The notes under the pieces: model-generated
Told to the model about the DNA's origin: nothing
What the model saw: the letters and a program-made list of their open reading frames with translations, nothing else
Database searches by the model: none
In this document: positions 62,682 through 64,000 of the stretch, piece after piece
Position numbering within the stretch: the stretch's first letter is position 1
Layout: each line of letters starts with the position of its first letter
From: Allomuricauda sp.
GTDB taxonomy: Bacteria; Bacteroidota; Bacteroidia; Flavobacteriales; Flavobacteriaceae
Assembly: GCA_003712125.1 (NCBI GenBank)
Contig: RHLF01000002.1
Span: forward strand, 806,001 to 870,000
DNA length: 64,000 nt
Direction: 5' to 3'
Position numbers and translations under genes: made by a program

Positions 62682-63592
62682 GAGCTCTGGTTATTTCCGG
62701 TGGTGGCAGCAAAGGTGCCTTTGCAGGGGGCGTTGCGCAATTTTTGATCGAAGAGGCCAAAAACGACTACGACATATTTGTAGGCACCTCTACAGGGAGC
62801 CTTTTGATTTCTCACCTTGCACTTGGTAAAATAGAAAAGATAAAAAATATTTACTCCTCAGTAAATCAGAAGAGTATTTTCAATAATTGCCCTTTTATCG
62901 TTAAAAAGAAATATGGTTCTGAAATCATAACCATGAACCATTGGAACATTTTGAAAAATTTCTTGAAAGGGAAAAAAACCTTTGGCGAAAGTGAGAATCT
63001 GAGGGAGCTCATAGGTGAAAGCATCACGCTAAACGAGTTTAATGCCTTGAAAGAAGGGAACACTGATGTGGTTGTCACCGTCTCCAATTTGTCCTTGAAC
63101 CAAGTAGAGTACAAATCAATAAACGATTGTTCCTATGAGGAGTTTTTGGATTGGATTTGGATTTCATCAAACTATACACCCTTTATGAGTTTGGTGCGTA
63201 AAAATGGCTGCGAATATGCCGATGGTGGTTTGGGGAGTCTCGTTCCCATCGAAGAGGCCATCAAGCGAGGCGCCACCGAAGTTGACGTGGTGGTCTTGCA
63301 TACCGAGGTTAGTTATTACAATAGAATGCCTTCACGTAATCCCTTTGAGTTGATAACCAGCATGATGGGCTTTATGTTGGATCGTATAGAAACGCAAAAT
63401 ATTCGTGTTGGTAAATTGGTGGCAAGTCAACAAGGGGCCATAATCAATATATATTACACCCCAACCATACTAACGACCAACTCACTCATTTTTAACAAGG
63501 AGAAAATGACCCACTGGTGGATGCGCGGGTATCTTTATGCCAAGAATAAGAATACAGAAATTATGCCTATTCAACCTGAAATTCAGGAGTAA
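62678..63592 (+). CDS. Patatin-like phospholipase/esterase
   Basis: 304 residues. The oxyanion motif 'VISGGGSKGAFAGGVAQFL' is at the start, the nucleophile serine in 'IFVGTSTGSLLISHLAL' (GTSTG, GxSxG), and the catalytic Asp in 'YADGGLGSLVPIEEAIKRGA' (DGG). No signal peptide. Such enzymes hydrolyse phospholipids or other esters; the substrate is unknown. It starts in the stop of the M1 aminopeptidase gene (ATGA), suggesting coupling, and converges on the next gene with a 1-bp gap. Confidence 0.9.
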   Translation: MRALVISGGGSKGAFAGGVAQFLIEEAKNDYDIFVGTSTGSLLISHLALGKIEKIKNIYSSVNQKSIFNNCPFIVKKKYGSEIITMNHWNILKNFLKGKKTFGESENLRELIGESITLNEFNALKEGNTDVVVTVSNLSLNQVEYKSINDCSYEEFLDWIWISSNYTPFMSLVRKNGCEYADGGLGSLVPIEEAIKRGATEVDVVVLHTEVSYYNRMPSRNPFELITSMMGFMLDRIETQNIRVGKLVASQQGAIINIYYTPTILTTNSLIFNKEKMTHWWMRGYLYAKNKNTEIMPIQPEIQE

Positions 63593-63593
63593 A

Positions 63594-64000
63594 CTACCAC
63601 AGTTCAGAAACCTCTTTCTTGATGTAAGCCAATGCCGCTGACGAAGGAGATTGCTTATCTATGGTCTGGTTTAAGATATCTTCACGAAGTTTATCAACAG
63701 AATCAGAATCGCTCATTCCAACCGAACGAATAATCTGTATGGTCGCGTTCTTGGCGGTCTTGATTATGTTCCAACATTCGTCGGTCATATAAATCTGTTG
63801 CGAAAGATTGTGTTCAAATTCCGTTTCAATCTGCTTTATCAACAAATTTTCATAAGCCGATTTATCCTTTGTTTTAGGACTCACCCGAACCACTAAGCTG
63901 TTCAACGTAATTCGTTCCAAGAAAAGCACCATACGCTCGTAGGCCTGTAACCGTCTTGGAAGCGTCTCTTGTTGCGTATCCTTGTGCAATAAATAACGCC
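63594..64000 (-). CDS. DUF7935-like protein, 5' end outside window
   Basis: The frame is open to the right edge (RYLLHKDTQQETLPRRLQAYERMVLFLERI...), so the TTG at 63989 in the track is not the start and the gene is partial here. The visible part has 'PRRLQAYERMVLFLERITLNSLVVRV', 'QIETEFEHNLSQQIYMTDECWNIIKTAKNATIQIIR' and the end 'SSAALAYIKKEVSELW'. I recognise this as the small Bacteroidota family DUF7935, which normally has an N-terminal membrane helix; that part is missing from the window. Function unknown. Confidence 0.65.
   Translation of the reverse strand, partial: RYLLHKDTQQETLPRRLQAYERMVLFLERITLNSLVVRVSPKTKDKSAYENLLIKQIETEFEHNLSQQIYMTDECWNIIKTAKNATIQIIRSVGMSDSDSVDKLREDILNQTIDKQSPSSAALAYIKKEVSELW

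Noticed and set aside
1-64000. tRNA, rRNA, CRISPR arrays, insertion sequences, phage genes
   Set aside because: I looked through the intergenic gaps and the ORF list and saw no cloverleaf-like tRNA, no rRNA segment, no spaced repeats, and no transposase, integrase or capsid proteins.

Overview
The window reads as chromosomal DNA of a marine-type Flavobacteriaceae member (Bacteroidota). The support is AT-rich DNA with tightly packed genes, several TAnnTTTG-type -7 promoter elements, start-stop overlaps instead of strong Shine-Dalgarno sites, and typical families: DUF5777 barrels, DUF4249 lipoproteins, an STN-type TonB receptor, a RibBA with a decayed GTP cyclohydrolase II half, class II IlvC, NADP-dependent GapN and a DUF7935-like protein at the right edge. 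The genus is not determined. I see no rRNA, tRNA, CRISPR array, insertion sequence, phage or plasmid gene.

Layout. (1) 1-4788: a secretome cluster in two transcription units. It holds two OB-fold tRNA_anti-like proteins, two DUF5777 barrels, a small HMA-like protein, a lipoprotein with two Lipoprotein_15 repeats and a C-terminal cupredoxin, and a YceI protein. (2) 4852-6045: a DegT-family aminotransferase resembling KdnA. (3) 6042-14278, minus strand: tpx-dgkA-ftsK-lolA-lptG-ribBA, preceded by an NhaC antiporter. (4) 14396-16322: a small membrane protein and lpd. (5) 16319-17527, minus: a membrane acyltransferase. (6) 17644-25198: FMN reductase, pabB, tilS, a DsbD-like protein and a penicillin-acylase-family enzyme, closely spaced. 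(7) 25442-33996: an operon of a TonB receptor with STN domain, three tandem DUF4249 lipoproteins and a secreted macroglobulin-like protein, with an inverted repeat upstream. (8) 34193-43984: a ComM/YifB ATPase, two divergent TolB-N/TPR membrane proteins, a bestrophin-like protein, a secreted CotH/kinase-like protein, a Tat-signal aminotransferase and a small nuclease-like protein. (9) 44166-47657: an NRAMP-fold transporter with pxpA, pxpB and pxpC (5-oxoprolinase). (10) 47654-48382, minus: a nitroreductase. (11) 48450-57119: the branched-chain amino acid operon ilvD-ilvB-ilvN-ilvC-ilvA, followed by gapN and preceded by a Val/Ile-rich leader peptide with an attenuator. (12) 57253-64000: a DUF2911 protein, recG, an M1 aminopeptidase, a patatin-like protein and a truncated DUF7935-like gene.

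The most interesting points are: the ilv attenuator, which can be read directly from the sequence; the 5-oxoprolinase locus whose NRAMP-type transporter has lost its metal-ligand motifs; the RibBA whose GTP cyclohydrolase II half lacks its zinc cysteines; the receptor plus triple-DUF4249 operon as a candidate uptake or surface system of unknown substrate; and the cupredoxin/DUF5777/YceI secretome cluster. All assignments are from reading the translations; no database search was run.
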